A stretch of DNA of 47,880 nucleotides, from assembly GCA_016214985.1 (NCBI GenBank), contig JACRMM010000020.1, positions 1 through 47,880 on the forward strand, given 5' to 3'. The position numbers and the translations under genes are program-made. The stretch is from Deltaproteobacteria bacterium. Lineage in GTDB: Bacteria > Desulfobacterota > Deferrisomatia > Deferrisomatales > JACRMM01. The notes beneath the pieces were generated by a model, which saw nothing but the letters and a program-made list of their open reading frames with translations, searched no databases and was not told where the DNA came from. Shown piece after piece: positions 7,628 to 14,917 of the stretch; position 1 is the first letter of the stretch; the number at the start of each line of letters is the position of its first letter.

Positions 7628-9807
7628 GCCGCGCTCTCTCCGAGATCCGCCACCGGATCGAGGCCGGGGAGCGGCTGGACGAGGCGGACGCGCTGGCTCT
7701 CCTGCAGTCCCACGACCTGCTCGCGCTCGGCGAGATGGCGAGCCTCGCCAACCGCCGCAAGAACGGCGACCGGGTCTTCTTCAACGTCAACCGGCACGTG
7801 AACCCCACGAACGTCTGCGTCAACCGCTGCCGGTTCTGCGCCTTCAGCCGGAGCGCCGACGAGGCCGGCGCCTACACCCTCACCGCCGACGAGGTGCTCG
7901 ACCGCGCGGCCCAGGCCGAGGCGTCCGGCGCCACCGAGCTCCACGTGGTGGGGGGGCTCCACCCGGAACTGCCGCTCGCGTGGTACGTGGACGTCATCGC
8001 GGAGATCCGGCGTCGCCACCCCGGCCTCCACGTGAAGGGCTTCACGGCCGTGGAGATCGATCACTTCGCGCGGATCTCCGCCGCCTCGGTCGAAACGGTG
8101 CTCGGGCGTCTGAAGGACGCAGGGCTCGGCAGCCTGCCGGGGGGCGGCGCGGAGATCCTGGCCGAGGAGACGCGCCGGCGGATCTGCCCGGAGAAGATCT
8201 CGGGCGCCCGGTGGCTGGAGATCATGGAGATCGCCCACGGCCTGGGGCTGCGGTCCAACGCAACGATGCTCTACGGGCACCTGGAGACGGCCGAGGACCG
8301 CGTGCAGCACCTCTCGCGCCTTCGGGCGCTCCAGGACCGCACCGGCGGCTTCCAGGCGTTCATCCCGCTGGCCTTCCAGCCCAAGAACTCGGATCTGGCC
8401 AAGGGCGCGTCCACGACGGGCTACGACGACCTCAAGACCCTGGCCGTGGGTCGGCTCTTCCTCGACTCCTTCGACCACGTGAAGGCGTACTGGGTCATGC
8501 TGGGAGAGAAGATCGCCCAGGTGAGCCTGCACTTCGGCGTGGACGACCTGGACGGCACGGTGGTCGAGGAGAAGATCGCCCACGACGCCGGCGCCACGTC
8601 GGCCGAGGCACTGGGGCGCGACGAGCTCGTGGCCCTCATCGAGGCGGCCGGGAAGGTGCCGGTGGAGCGCGACACGCTCTACAACCCAGTGTCGCGTGCC
8701 GCGTGCCGCGTGCCGGGGCGGGAACCAACCCGCGGCCACTGCGTGGAACGTGGAACGTGGAAGGCGGAACGGCTTGACCGGGGCGACGCCCTTCGCCTGC
8801 TTCGCGAGGAGGCGTTCCTCTCCCTGGGGCGGCGGGCCGACGCCGTGCGCGAGCGGCTCCACCCCGAGGGTTGGGCCACCTTCGTCGTGGACCGAAACGT
8901 CAACTACACCAATGTCTGCACCTGCCAGTGCCGCTTCTGCGCCTTCTACCGCAAGCCCGGTGACCCGGAGGGGTACGTCCTCACGCACGAGGAGGTCCTT
9001 GCGAAGATCCAGGAGCTCGTCGACCGGGGGGGCACCCAGGTCCTGATGCAGGGCGGTCTCCACCCGGATCTTCGGATCGAGTGGTTCGAGGAGCTCTTCC
9101 GGGAGATGAAGCGGCGCTTCCCGGGCGTGCAGAACCACAGCCTGTCGCCCGCCGAGGTGGTCCACCTGGGGCGGGTGTCGGGCCTGGGCCTCGACGCCAC
9201 GCTCGACCGGCTGCACGCCGCAGGGCTCGACTCCATTCCCGGGGGAGGGGCCGAGGTGCTCGTGGACCGGGTGCGCCGGGAGATCAGCCCCAACAAGATC
9301 GGGTGGCAGGAGTGGGCCGCCGTGATGGAGGCGGCGCACTGCCGGGGCATGCCCACGACCGCCACCTTGATGTTCGGGTCCACCGAGACCGACGAGGACG
9401 TGATCGAGCACCTGATGAGGGTTCGGGACCTCCAGGACCGCAGCGGTGGCTTCACCGCCTTCATCCCCTGGACCTTCCAGCCGATGCACACCGAGCTCGG
9501 CCGCGCCACGGGCCTTCGGACGGCGGGTGCGGTGCGCTACCTGCGGGTGCTTGCGGTCGCGCGCCTCGTGCTCGACAACGTCCCGAACCTTCAGGCGTCC
9601 TGGGTGACCCAGGGGGAGAAGGTGGCGCAGGTGGCGCTTCGCTTCGGGGCGAACGACCTGGGGTCTACGATGCTCGAGGAGAACGTGGTGGCCGCCGCTG
9701 GGGTGCGGTTTCGGATCGAACAGGAGCGCCTGGTGGAGCTCATCCGAGATGCGGGCTTCCGCCCGGCCCAGCGCACCACAACTTACCGGTTGGTTCGGGA
9801 GTTGTGA
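7624..9807 (+). CDS. Fused aminofutalosine synthase and cyclic dehypoxanthine futalosine synthase (MqnE-MqnC)
   Basis: One open frame of 727 residues encodes two radical-SAM enzymes. Residues 1-354 are MqnE: the cluster motif C65-VNR-C69-RF-C72 and a typical MqnE end (VERDTLYN, 347-354). Residues from about 382 are MqnC: DRNVNYTNVC, with C432-TCQ-C436-RF-C439. MqnE forms aminofutalosine from 3-enolpyruvyl-benzoate; MqnC later closes the ring to the spiro compound. These steps are normally carried out by separate proteins of about 370 residues each. The linker (355-381) is encoded by low-complexity DNA with heptanucleotide arrays and shows no family conservation. No in-frame stop separates the two halves. 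The GTG start at 7624 overlaps the mqnP stop. An internal GTG at about 8741 could also give free MqnC. Confidence 0.9.
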   Translation: MSRALSEIRHRIEAGERLDEADALALLQSHDLLALGEMASLANRRKNGDRVFFNVNRHVNPTNVCVNRCRFCAFSRSADEAGAYTLTADEVLDRAAQAEASGATELHVVGGLHPELPLAWYVDVIAEIRRRHPGLHVKGFTAVEIDHFARISAASVETVLGRLKDAGLGSLPGGGAEILAEETRRRICPEKISGARWLEIMEIAHGLGLRSNATMLYGHLETAEDRVQHLSRLRALQDRTGGFQAFIPLAFQPKNSDLAKGASTTGYDDLKTLAVGRLFLDSFDHVKAYWVMLGEKIAQVSLHFGVDDLDGTVVEEKIAHDAGATSAEALGRDELVALIEAAGKVPVERDTLYNPVSRAACRVPGREPTRGHCVERGTWKAERLDRGDALRLLREEAFLSLGRRADAVRERLHPEGWATFVVDRNVNYTNVCTCQCRFCAFYRKPGDPEGYVLTHEEVLAKIQELVDRGGTQVLMQGGLHPDLRIEWFEELFREMKRRFPGVQNHSLSPAEVVHLGRVSGLGLDATLDRLHAAGLDSIPGGGAEVLVDRVRREISPNKIGWQEWAAVMEAAHCRGMPTTATLMFGSTETDEDVIEHLMRVRDLQDRSGGFTAFIPWTFQPMHTELGRATGLRTAGAVRYLRVLAVARLVLDNVPNLQASWVTQGEKVAQVALRFGANDLGSTMLEENVVAAAGVRFRIEQERLVELIRDAGFRPAQRTTTYRLVREL
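8695..8762 (+). repeat. Two heptanucleotide arrays in the MqnE-MqnC linker
   Basis: CGTGCCG is repeated three times at 8695-8715, and CGTGGAA three times at 8742-8762, separated by 26 bases. Both arrays are read through in frame. Three units make 21 bases (seven codons), so the present copy numbers keep the frame; gain or loss of a single unit would shift it. Confidence 0.9.
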
Positions 9808-9818
9808 AACGGTACACT
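9790..9818 (+). promoter_or_regulatory. Promoter for the first PilZ gene
   Basis: TTGGTT at 9790-9795 and TACACT at 9813-9818 are separated by 17 bases, a good sigma-70-type spacing. The -35 overlaps the last codons of the MqnE-MqnC gene. The element lies about 100 bases upstream of the PilZ start at 9919. The GGTACACTG core recurs upstream of the second PilZ gene. Confidence 0.55.
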
Positions 9819-9918
9819 GGCCCGAACACCGAGCCTCCGCGACGGCTCGTCGCGGGCGATGGGGAGGCCCGCCGCGCCACCGGCGCGGGGGCCCCGAGGG
9901 AGAGGAGGAGAGGAGGGC

Positions 9919-10284
9919 ATGGGCGACCGAGCGCAGAGCGACAAGGACCGCCGGCGAGATCACCGCTTCGACCGGAGGTTCTCGGTCCAGGTTGCCGGCG
10001 ACAGCACGGAGGGACTTCGTGCCGAGTCGATCAACATCTCGAGCCGGGGGCTCTACTGCAAGGTGCCTCGGTACGTCCATCCCTTCTCGAAGCTCAACGT
10101 GGCGCTCGACCTTCCCTTCGTCGGCCGGGACGCCGGCAAGATGGAGTGCGAGGGGGTTGTGGTCCGCGTCGAGCCGGAGACCGAGCTGCCGGGCGTGAAG
10201 GAGTACCGGCTCGCGATCTACTTCCTGAACCTCGATCGGGCAGCCGCCGACGCCATTCACGCGTTCCTCGCCGAGGGACACTGA
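9919..10284 (+). CDS. PilZ-domain protein (c-di-GMP receptor)
   Basis: This is a 121-residue single-domain PilZ protein. It has both parts of the c-di-GMP site: the RxxxR-type arginines near the N-terminus (DHRFDRRF) and the (D/N)xSxxG motif (NISSRG). It therefore probably binds cyclic di-GMP and acts through protein partners. ATG 9919 is chosen because GAGGAGAGGAGGG lies directly upstream; an earlier in-frame start at 9859 would add a disordered stretch. No partner gene is adjacent. A helicase gene follows on the same strand. Confidence 0.85.
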   Translation: MGDRAQSDKDRRRDHRFDRRFSVQVAGDSTEGLRAESINISSRGLYCKVPRYVHPFSKLNVALDLPFVGRDAGKMECEGVVVRVEPETELPGVKEYRLAIYFLNLDRAAADAIHAFLAEGH

Positions 10285-10384
10285 CCGCTCGCCGGGCCGG
10301 GCGAGGTGCCCGGCCCCCGGCGGCGTCCCCCCGCCGCCGGATCCCGTGCCCCATCCCGAATTCATCCCCAGCCACCCACTCCGG

Positions 10385-13300
10385 ATGATCTCCTTGCCCC
10401 TCCACGTCGATGAGCTTCTCGCTGCCCTGGAGTCTGCCGCGGCCCCGGAGGCCTCGGCCGAAGGTCAGGCCCTGCACCGGCTCGGGCGGGTCCGCTCGGT
10501 CACCGAAGAGGCGACGACGGGGCTCAGCCGCGTCCGGGGCGCGGTGCAGGGCGAGCGGCACCGGCCCTACGCCGTGTCTCTGACGGTTCGGGCCGAGGGC
10601 GCCGACGGGCGTTGCGACTGCGAAGGCCCGCGCCAACCGTGCCCCCACGTCGTGGCCCTGGCTCGGGCCTGGGCCGCGTCGCACCGGAGCGGACGGACGG
10701 GGGCTGAGACGCCCTGGCGCTGGGTACTCGAGGCCCTGGCGCCCGCCGCCGGGCCCGCCCCGGGCCGAGACGTCCTCGTCCACTGGATTGACCTGCTTCG
10801 GCGCTGGCCCGGCCCCTGGGCCCTCGTCGTCTCGTGGCGGGTTCATCGGGTCGGCGGCCGAGGCATCGGCGGCGGTCGTCTGCTGAGCCTGACCCGCCCC
10901 GACGGGCACGAGCTGCCGCCCTGTGCGGTCGAAGCGGATGAGCGGGTGCTGGCGCTCGCCCTCGGCGCCGGAGCGCAGCCGGTGGCGGGCCGGCCGGGCA
11001 GCGTCGAGGTGGCGCCGGGTCGTGTGGATCCCGTGTTGCGGGCCTTGAGCCGTGCCCCTTGGGTCCGCTGGGTCGGGACCCGGGCACCGGCTATCTGCGA
11101 TCTGCGGCCCGCAGTGCCCAGCCTGAGCGCGGCGGATCTCGGTCGTGAGCTGCGGGTGTCGCTCCAATGGAGTGAGCCCGCGCTTGCGGCCGGACCCCTT
11201 CGGGTGATTGGGTCCGCGCCCCCCTGGGTGGAGGTCGGCGGACAGCTGCGGCCCGTGGACGGCGTCGACGACGGCGGGGCCCTGGCGGCCCTGGGCGAAG
11301 GTCCCGTCTCGATCCCCGAGGCGGATCTTCCGGCGTTCCTCGGTACCGCGCTGCCCGCCCTCGAGGAGCGAGGCATCGCCGTGGAGATCGGGGGGCTCGA
11401 GGGGCGCCGTCTCCTCGTGGAAGAGACCGCACGCCCCCGTCTCTACCTCACGGAGGAAGGGCGGCTCCTGGTGGCCGATCTGCGGTTCGCGTACGGAGAC
11501 TACGAGGTGGCGGCGGAGAACCCCGCTCCGGTCCTGACCCTGGGGCCTGGCGAGGTGCGAACCCTCCTGCGCCGGGACATGGAGGCGGAGTTCCAGGCTG
11601 CCTCGAGGCTCCGTGACCTCGGGTTCCGGATGGCCGAGCCGGGGCGGTTCGAGGCGGACGGAGACGCGGCCTTCGACTTTCTCCTGGAGAGCCTTGAGCC
11701 CCTCTCCCGGGAGTGGGAAGTGTTCGGAAGGGACCGCTTGCGCCGGCACCGGGTAACGGCCAGCTCGGCGGCGCTGAGCGCGCGCCTCTCCGCCGGCATC
11801 GACTGGCTGGACCTGCAGCTGGAGGCCCGGGTCGGAGACGAAGGGGTCCCGCTGGAAGAGGTGCTGCGGGCGTTCCGCCGGGGCTCTCGGTACGTGAGGC
11901 TCGAGGGGGGTACGCACGCGCGGGTCGCCCGGGAGTGGCTCGAGCGCGTCGCGTCCGGTCTGGACGAGCTCGGCGTCGAGCGCGGCCGGTCGCAGCTGGC
12001 TCCGTCCCTGGCGCCGCTCGTGGAGGAGTTTCTGGGGGGCGTCGAGCGGGTCGAGATCTCGGGGCAGGAAGCGTGGGCGCGCCTGACCGAAGGGTTGCGC
12101 GAGCAGGGCTCGGTGCCGGTGCTGGCCCTGCCCTCGGGGTTGGTCGGCGTCCTTCGGCCCTACCAGGAGAGGGGATACCACTGGCTGCGGTTCCTCGGTG
12201 AAGTCGGCCTCGGGGGCATCCTGGCGGACGACATGGGCCTGGGAAAGACCATCCAGACCCTCACACTGCTCCTCTCGGAGGTGGAAGGGGGCCGCGAGGG
12301 GCCGAGCCTGGTCGTAGCACCCACCTCGGTGGTTCCCAACTGGGCGGCGGAGGCCCGCCGATTCGCGCCAGGCCTGCGGGTGCTTCGCTATCACGGGTTG
12401 GAGCGGAAGGAGCTGCTCGCCGGGATCGGCGAGAGCCACCTCGTCCTGACGAGCTACGCGGTCCTGCGGCGAGACCTGCGGGAGCTCGGGGCCGTGGACT
12501 GGAACTACGCGATCCTGGATGAGGCCCAGGCGATCAAAAACGCGGCCACACAGACCGCCCGAGCCGCCCGGCGCCTGAGAGCACGCCGGCGGCTCACCCT
12601 CACCGGCACTCCGCTCGAGAACCATCTCGGCGAGCTCTGGAGCCAGTTCCAGTTCCTGATGCCCGGTCTGCTGGGCTCCGAGCGCCGCTTCGCCGAGCGG
12701 TACGCCCGGCCGGCAGCCCAGGGGGACGACGGGGCCCGGGCGCGGCTTCGCCACCGGATCCGCCCCTTCGTGCTCCGACGCCTGAAGGGCGAGGTGGCCT
12801 CCGAGCTTCCGGAGAAGGTCGAGAGCGTCCTGTTCTGCCAGATGGGGCCGGAGCAGGAGCGCTTGTACCAGAGCCTTCTCGCCGCGAGCCGGGAGCGAGT
12901 GTTCCGGGAGGTGGAGACCCGGGGGCTGGCGCGGTCGCGCCTGTGCATCCTCGACGCCCTCCTGCGCTTGCGCCAAGCGTGCTGCCACCCGGCGGTCCTT
13001 CCGGGCGACCTCGGTCGCGATATTCCCTCGGCCAAGTTCGACCTCTTCTGCGACTTCGTCTCGGAGGTCGTCGAGGAGGGGCACCGGGTGCTGGTCTTTA
13101 GCCAGTTCGTCCGCGTGCTCGAGGTCCTGCGCCGATGGTTCGAGCAGGCGGGCATCTCCCACCTCTACCTGGACGGCCGCACCCGGGACCGGGAGGAACG
13201 GGTGCGCCGCTTCCAGGAGGACGAGTCGGTGGCCGCCTTCCTGGTCAGCCTGAAGGCCGGGGGTACGGGCCTCAACCTCACGGGCGCAGACTACGTCGTT

Positions 13301-13537
13301 CTCTACGACCCCTGGTGGAATCCGGCGGTGGAGCTTCAGGCCACCGATCGTGCCCACCGTCTCGGCCAGACCCGCAAGGTCTTTGCGTACAAGCTCATCA
13401 CCCAGGGTACGGTGGAGGAGAAGATCCTCGCGCTGCAGGACCGCAAGCGGGGGCTCACCGACGACGTCCTTCGGACTGAGTCGCAGTGGGGCGGCGAGCT
13501 GACCGTGGACGACGTCGAAGAGCTCTTCCGGCCGTGA
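10385..13537 (+). CDS. SNF2-family helicase with N-terminal SWIM zinc finger
   Basis: The product is 1050 residues. A SWIM zinc finger lies near residues 75-95 (CDCEGPRQPCPH, the CxC...CxH pattern), then a long middle region, then a Swi2/Snf2 ATPase. The ATPase carries ADDMGLGKTIQT (motif I, near 614), LDEAQAIKN (DEAQ box, near 711), LTGTPLENHLGELWS, KAGGTGLNLTGAD and HRLGQTRKV (motif VI). The family translocates on double-stranded DNA, and the bacterial SWIM-SNF2 (HepA/RapA-like) proteins are poorly characterised. The start is uncertain: GTG 10346 is an alternative and neither has a good ribosome site. No nuclease or methylase domain is fused. Confidence 0.9.
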   Translation: MISLPLHVDELLAALESAAAPEASAEGQALHRLGRVRSVTEEATTGLSRVRGAVQGERHRPYAVSLTVRAEGADGRCDCEGPRQPCPHVVALARAWAASHRSGRTGAETPWRWVLEALAPAAGPAPGRDVLVHWIDLLRRWPGPWALVVSWRVHRVGGRGIGGGRLLSLTRPDGHELPPCAVEADERVLALALGAGAQPVAGRPGSVEVAPGRVDPVLRALSRAPWVRWVGTRAPAICDLRPAVPSLSAADLGRELRVSLQWSEPALAAGPLRVIGSAPPWVEVGGQLRPVDGVDDGGALAALGEGPVSIPEADLPAFLGTALPALEERGIAVEIGGLEGRRLLVEETARPRLYLTEEGRLLVADLRFAYGDYEVAAENPAPVLTLGPGEVRTLLRRDMEAEFQAASRLRDLGFRMAEPGRFEADGDAAFDFLLESLEPLSREWEVFGRDRLRRHRVTASSAALSARLSAGIDWLDLQLEARVGDEGVPLEEVLRAFRRGSRYVRLEGGTHARVAREWLERVASGLDELGVERGRSQLAPSLAPLVEEFLGGVERVEISGQEAWARLTEGLREQGSVPVLALPSGLVGVLRPYQERGYHWLRFLGEVGLGGILADDMGLGKTIQTLTLLLSEVEGGREGPSLVVAPTSVVPNWAAEARRFAPGLRVLRYHGLERKELLAGIGESHLVLTSYAVLRRDLRELGAVDWNYAILDEAQAIKNAATQTARAARRLRARRRLTLTGTPLENHLGELWSQFQFLMPGLLGSERRFAERYARPAAQGDDGARARLRHRIRPFVLRRLKGEVASELPEKVESVLFCQMGPEQERLYQSLLAASRERVFREVETRGLARSRLCILDALLRLRQACCHPAVLPGDLGRDIPSAKFDLFCDFVSEVVEEGHRVLVFSQFVRVLEVLRRWFEQAGISHLYLDGRTRDREERVRRFQEDESVAAFLVSLKAGGTGLNLTGADYVVLYDPWWNPAVELQATDRAHRLGQTRKVFAYKLITQGTVEEKILALQDRKRGLTDDVLRTESQWGGELTVDDVEELFRP

Positions 13538-13538
13538 G

Positions 13539-13569
13539 GCGGGGGACGCGGAGGGCTTGCGTCCCCCGC
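13539..13569 (+). terminator. Hairpin terminator after the helicase gene
   Basis: A perfect 11-bp stem (GCGGGGGACGC / GCGTCCCCCGC) starts 2 bases after the helicase stop. It is followed by TGGATGTGTTTC, so the U-tract is weak. A second GC-rich hairpin at about 13587-13613 (CCGGGCCCCTC / GAGGGGGCCCGG, one bulge) lies just upstream of the ferredoxin gene and may be part of its leader. Confidence 0.7.
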
Positions 13570-13652
13570 TGGATGTGTTTCAATGACCGGGCCCCTCTTC
13601 CGAGGGGGCCCGGCTCCGCGAAGGTCCCACCACGTTTCGAGGAGGAAGTCCG

Positions 13653-13838
13653 ATGAAGAAGGTGTGGGTAGACGACGAATGCATCGCCTGCGGTACCTGC
13701 GTGGACATGTGCCCCGAGGTGTTCGAGCTCGAGGGCGAGATCGCCTCGGTGAAGGAAGGCGCGGACCTGTCCCTCGACGACTCCATCGTCGAGGCGGCCG
13801 AGGCGTGCCCCGTAGAGGCGATCCACTACGACCGCTGA
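13653..13838 (+). CDS. Small single-cluster [4Fe-4S] ferredoxin
   Basis: This 61-residue acidic electron carrier is a typical length for the Desulfovibrio-type ferredoxins. The cluster ligands are C10, C13 and C16 (CIACGTC) and C52 (ACPVEAI). C20 is the extra cysteine found in the same family. GAGGAAG precedes the ATG. It stands alone between two hairpins, so it is probably a separate transcript. A low-potential ferredoxin is the expected partner of the bifurcating Hdr/Flx-like complex encoded at 26581-36102, but no linkage beyond the shared genome region is seen. Confidence 0.93.
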   Translation: MKKVWVDDECIACGTCVDMCPEVFELEGEIASVKEGADLSLDDSIVEAAEACPVEAIHYDR

Positions 13839-13853
13839 CCCGCCGCCCTGCCG

Positions 13854-13881
13854 GCCGGGGACCCACGACGGGTTCCCCGGC
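13854..13881 (+). terminator. Hairpin after the ferredoxin gene
   Basis: GCCGGGGACCC and GGTTCCCCGGC can pair, with a small bulge, 16 bases after the ferredoxin stop. The downstream sequence is pyrimidine-rich but has no long T-run. Confidence 0.45.
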
Positions 13882-13973
13882 CTCTCCTCCCTACTCCCCG
13901 TTCCTTGCTCGTTCTCCGCCTCCGGTCGCTTCCTTGGCGCGACAGCGCCCCTCCCTGGGGGGGCCGCGGCTCC

Positions 13974-14639
13974 TCACGCGAACCGCAGGGCGCCGAAGCA
14001 CCGGGGCAGGTGGAAATTGCGGTCGTCGACCGGGGCCCAAGAGGCCCAGTGGGGGTGGGAGGTCTCGTCCGCGCACTTGTAGAGGTTCGCGCGCCACAGG
14101 TCCCCCGGCGCGGGCGAGGGCGCGCCGGTCACGGCCTGCAGAACGGGGAACGGGATCTCGAAGGCGAGGGTCCACGTAAGGGGCGCTCGGACCTCCGGGT
14201 CCACCACCCGCGGAAGGGAGGACCGGGCTCGCACGCGGGCCGACTGTTCCACAGGGAGGGGCGTGGCGGCGGCCAGCCCGGTCGGCGTGCGGGTCGGGTC
14301 GGTCACGTGGCTCGCCAGCAAGGTGCCGCCCGCGTTCCACTCGAAGTTCACGTACCCTTGCCCCCCGGCCGGCTCGACGAAGAGCTCCACGCAGCTGTCC
14401 CGGCACACGGGGTCTCCGTAGCGAACCTGCACGCTGCGCACGAAGCGGTCGTTGACGCGAAACACCCCGAAGAGCGAGCCGTCACCCCAGAGGAGCCGAG
14501 CCTCGACGGCGGGCCGGTGGTCGCTTCCCTCGGGACGGAAGTGCGCGAGGCGCAGGGGTTTCGCGTCGGCCCAGACCGGGGCGTCCCACGGCGCCTCCAG
14601 GGCGGGGGCGTGGGGGGTCCGCTGGATCGTGTACACCAT
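13974..14639 (-). CDS. CBM9-like carbohydrate-binding family protein
   Basis: This 221-residue protein ends with the hallmark block of 'carbohydrate-binding family 9-like' proteins: WRANLYKCADETSHPHW, then SWAPVDDRNFHLPRCFG. It has SCVELFVEP in the middle. No signal peptide is seen, so it is probably cytoplasmic. The substrate and role are unknown; members of this group are often lone genes. It is the only gene between the ferredoxin and the tRNA, and it lies downstream of the tRNA terminator on the same strand. Confidence 0.75.
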   Translation of the reverse strand: MVYTIQRTPHAPALEAPWDAPVWADAKPLRLAHFRPEGSDHRPAVEARLLWGDGSLFGVFRVNDRFVRSVQVRYGDPVCRDSCVELFVEPAGGQGYVNFEWNAGGTLLASHVTDPTRTPTGLAAATPLPVEQSARVRARSSLPRVVDPEVRAPLTWTLAFEIPFPVLQAVTGAPSPAPGDLWRANLYKCADETSHPHWASWAPVDDRNFHLPRCFGALRFA

Positions 14640-14667
14640 CCTCCTCGCATCCCCTCTGTCAGCGAAA

Positions 14668-14697
14668 CGGCCCGCCCGGTCGATGCCGGGCGGGCCG
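14668..14697 (-). terminator. Terminator of the tRNA-Met transcript
   Basis: A perfect 12-bp stem (CGGCCCGCCCGG / CCGGGCGGGCCG) with a 6-base loop lies 9 bases beyond the tRNA 3' end. On the minus strand it is followed by TTTC. Confidence 0.75.
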
Positions 14698-14706
14698 TGG
14701 AGTTCG

Positions 14707-14783
14707 TGGTGGCGGTGCAGGGACTTGAACCCCGGACACTGCGGATATGAGCCGCATGCTCTGACCAGCTGAGCTACACCGCC
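14707..14783 (-). tRNA. tRNA-Met (anticodon CAU)
   Basis: The minus strand folds as a full tRNA. The acceptor stem GGCGGTG pairs with CACCGCC, the D-arm has TAGCTCAGCTGG, the anticodon stem TGCGG/CCGCA encloses the loop CTCATAT, and the T-arm contains GGTTCAAGTCC. The 3' CCA is encoded (14707-14709). The CAU anticodon with a G1-C72 pair fits elongator tRNA-Met. tRNA-Ile with a lysidine-modified CAU cannot be excluded by anticodon alone. Confidence 0.95.
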
Positions 14784-14795
14784 GAAGAGGGCGCC

Positions 14796-14823
14796 ATTAT
14801 ACGGACGCGCCCCCTGGTGTCAA
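14796..14823 (-). promoter_or_regulatory. Near-consensus sigma-70 promoter for tRNA-Met
   Basis: On the minus strand, TTGACA (14823-14818) and TATAAT (14801-14796) are separated by 16 bases, and the tRNA begins 12 bases beyond the -10. Both hexamers are perfect consensus, which is striking in such GC-rich DNA. Confidence 0.9.
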
Positions 14824-14917
14824 GAATCACCGGAACCGGCGTCGGGCAATCTCCGCTCGTGTTCTCTTGTCCGGCAGGGGTGTCCGCTGTCTCCCGGATC
14901 CTCGGGCCGAGGAGTGC

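Noticed and set aside
10094..13357. Minus-strand open frame of over 1000 codons opposite the SNF2 helicase
   Set aside because: The plus strand encodes complete helicase motifs. The antisense product is low-complexity and unlike any family.
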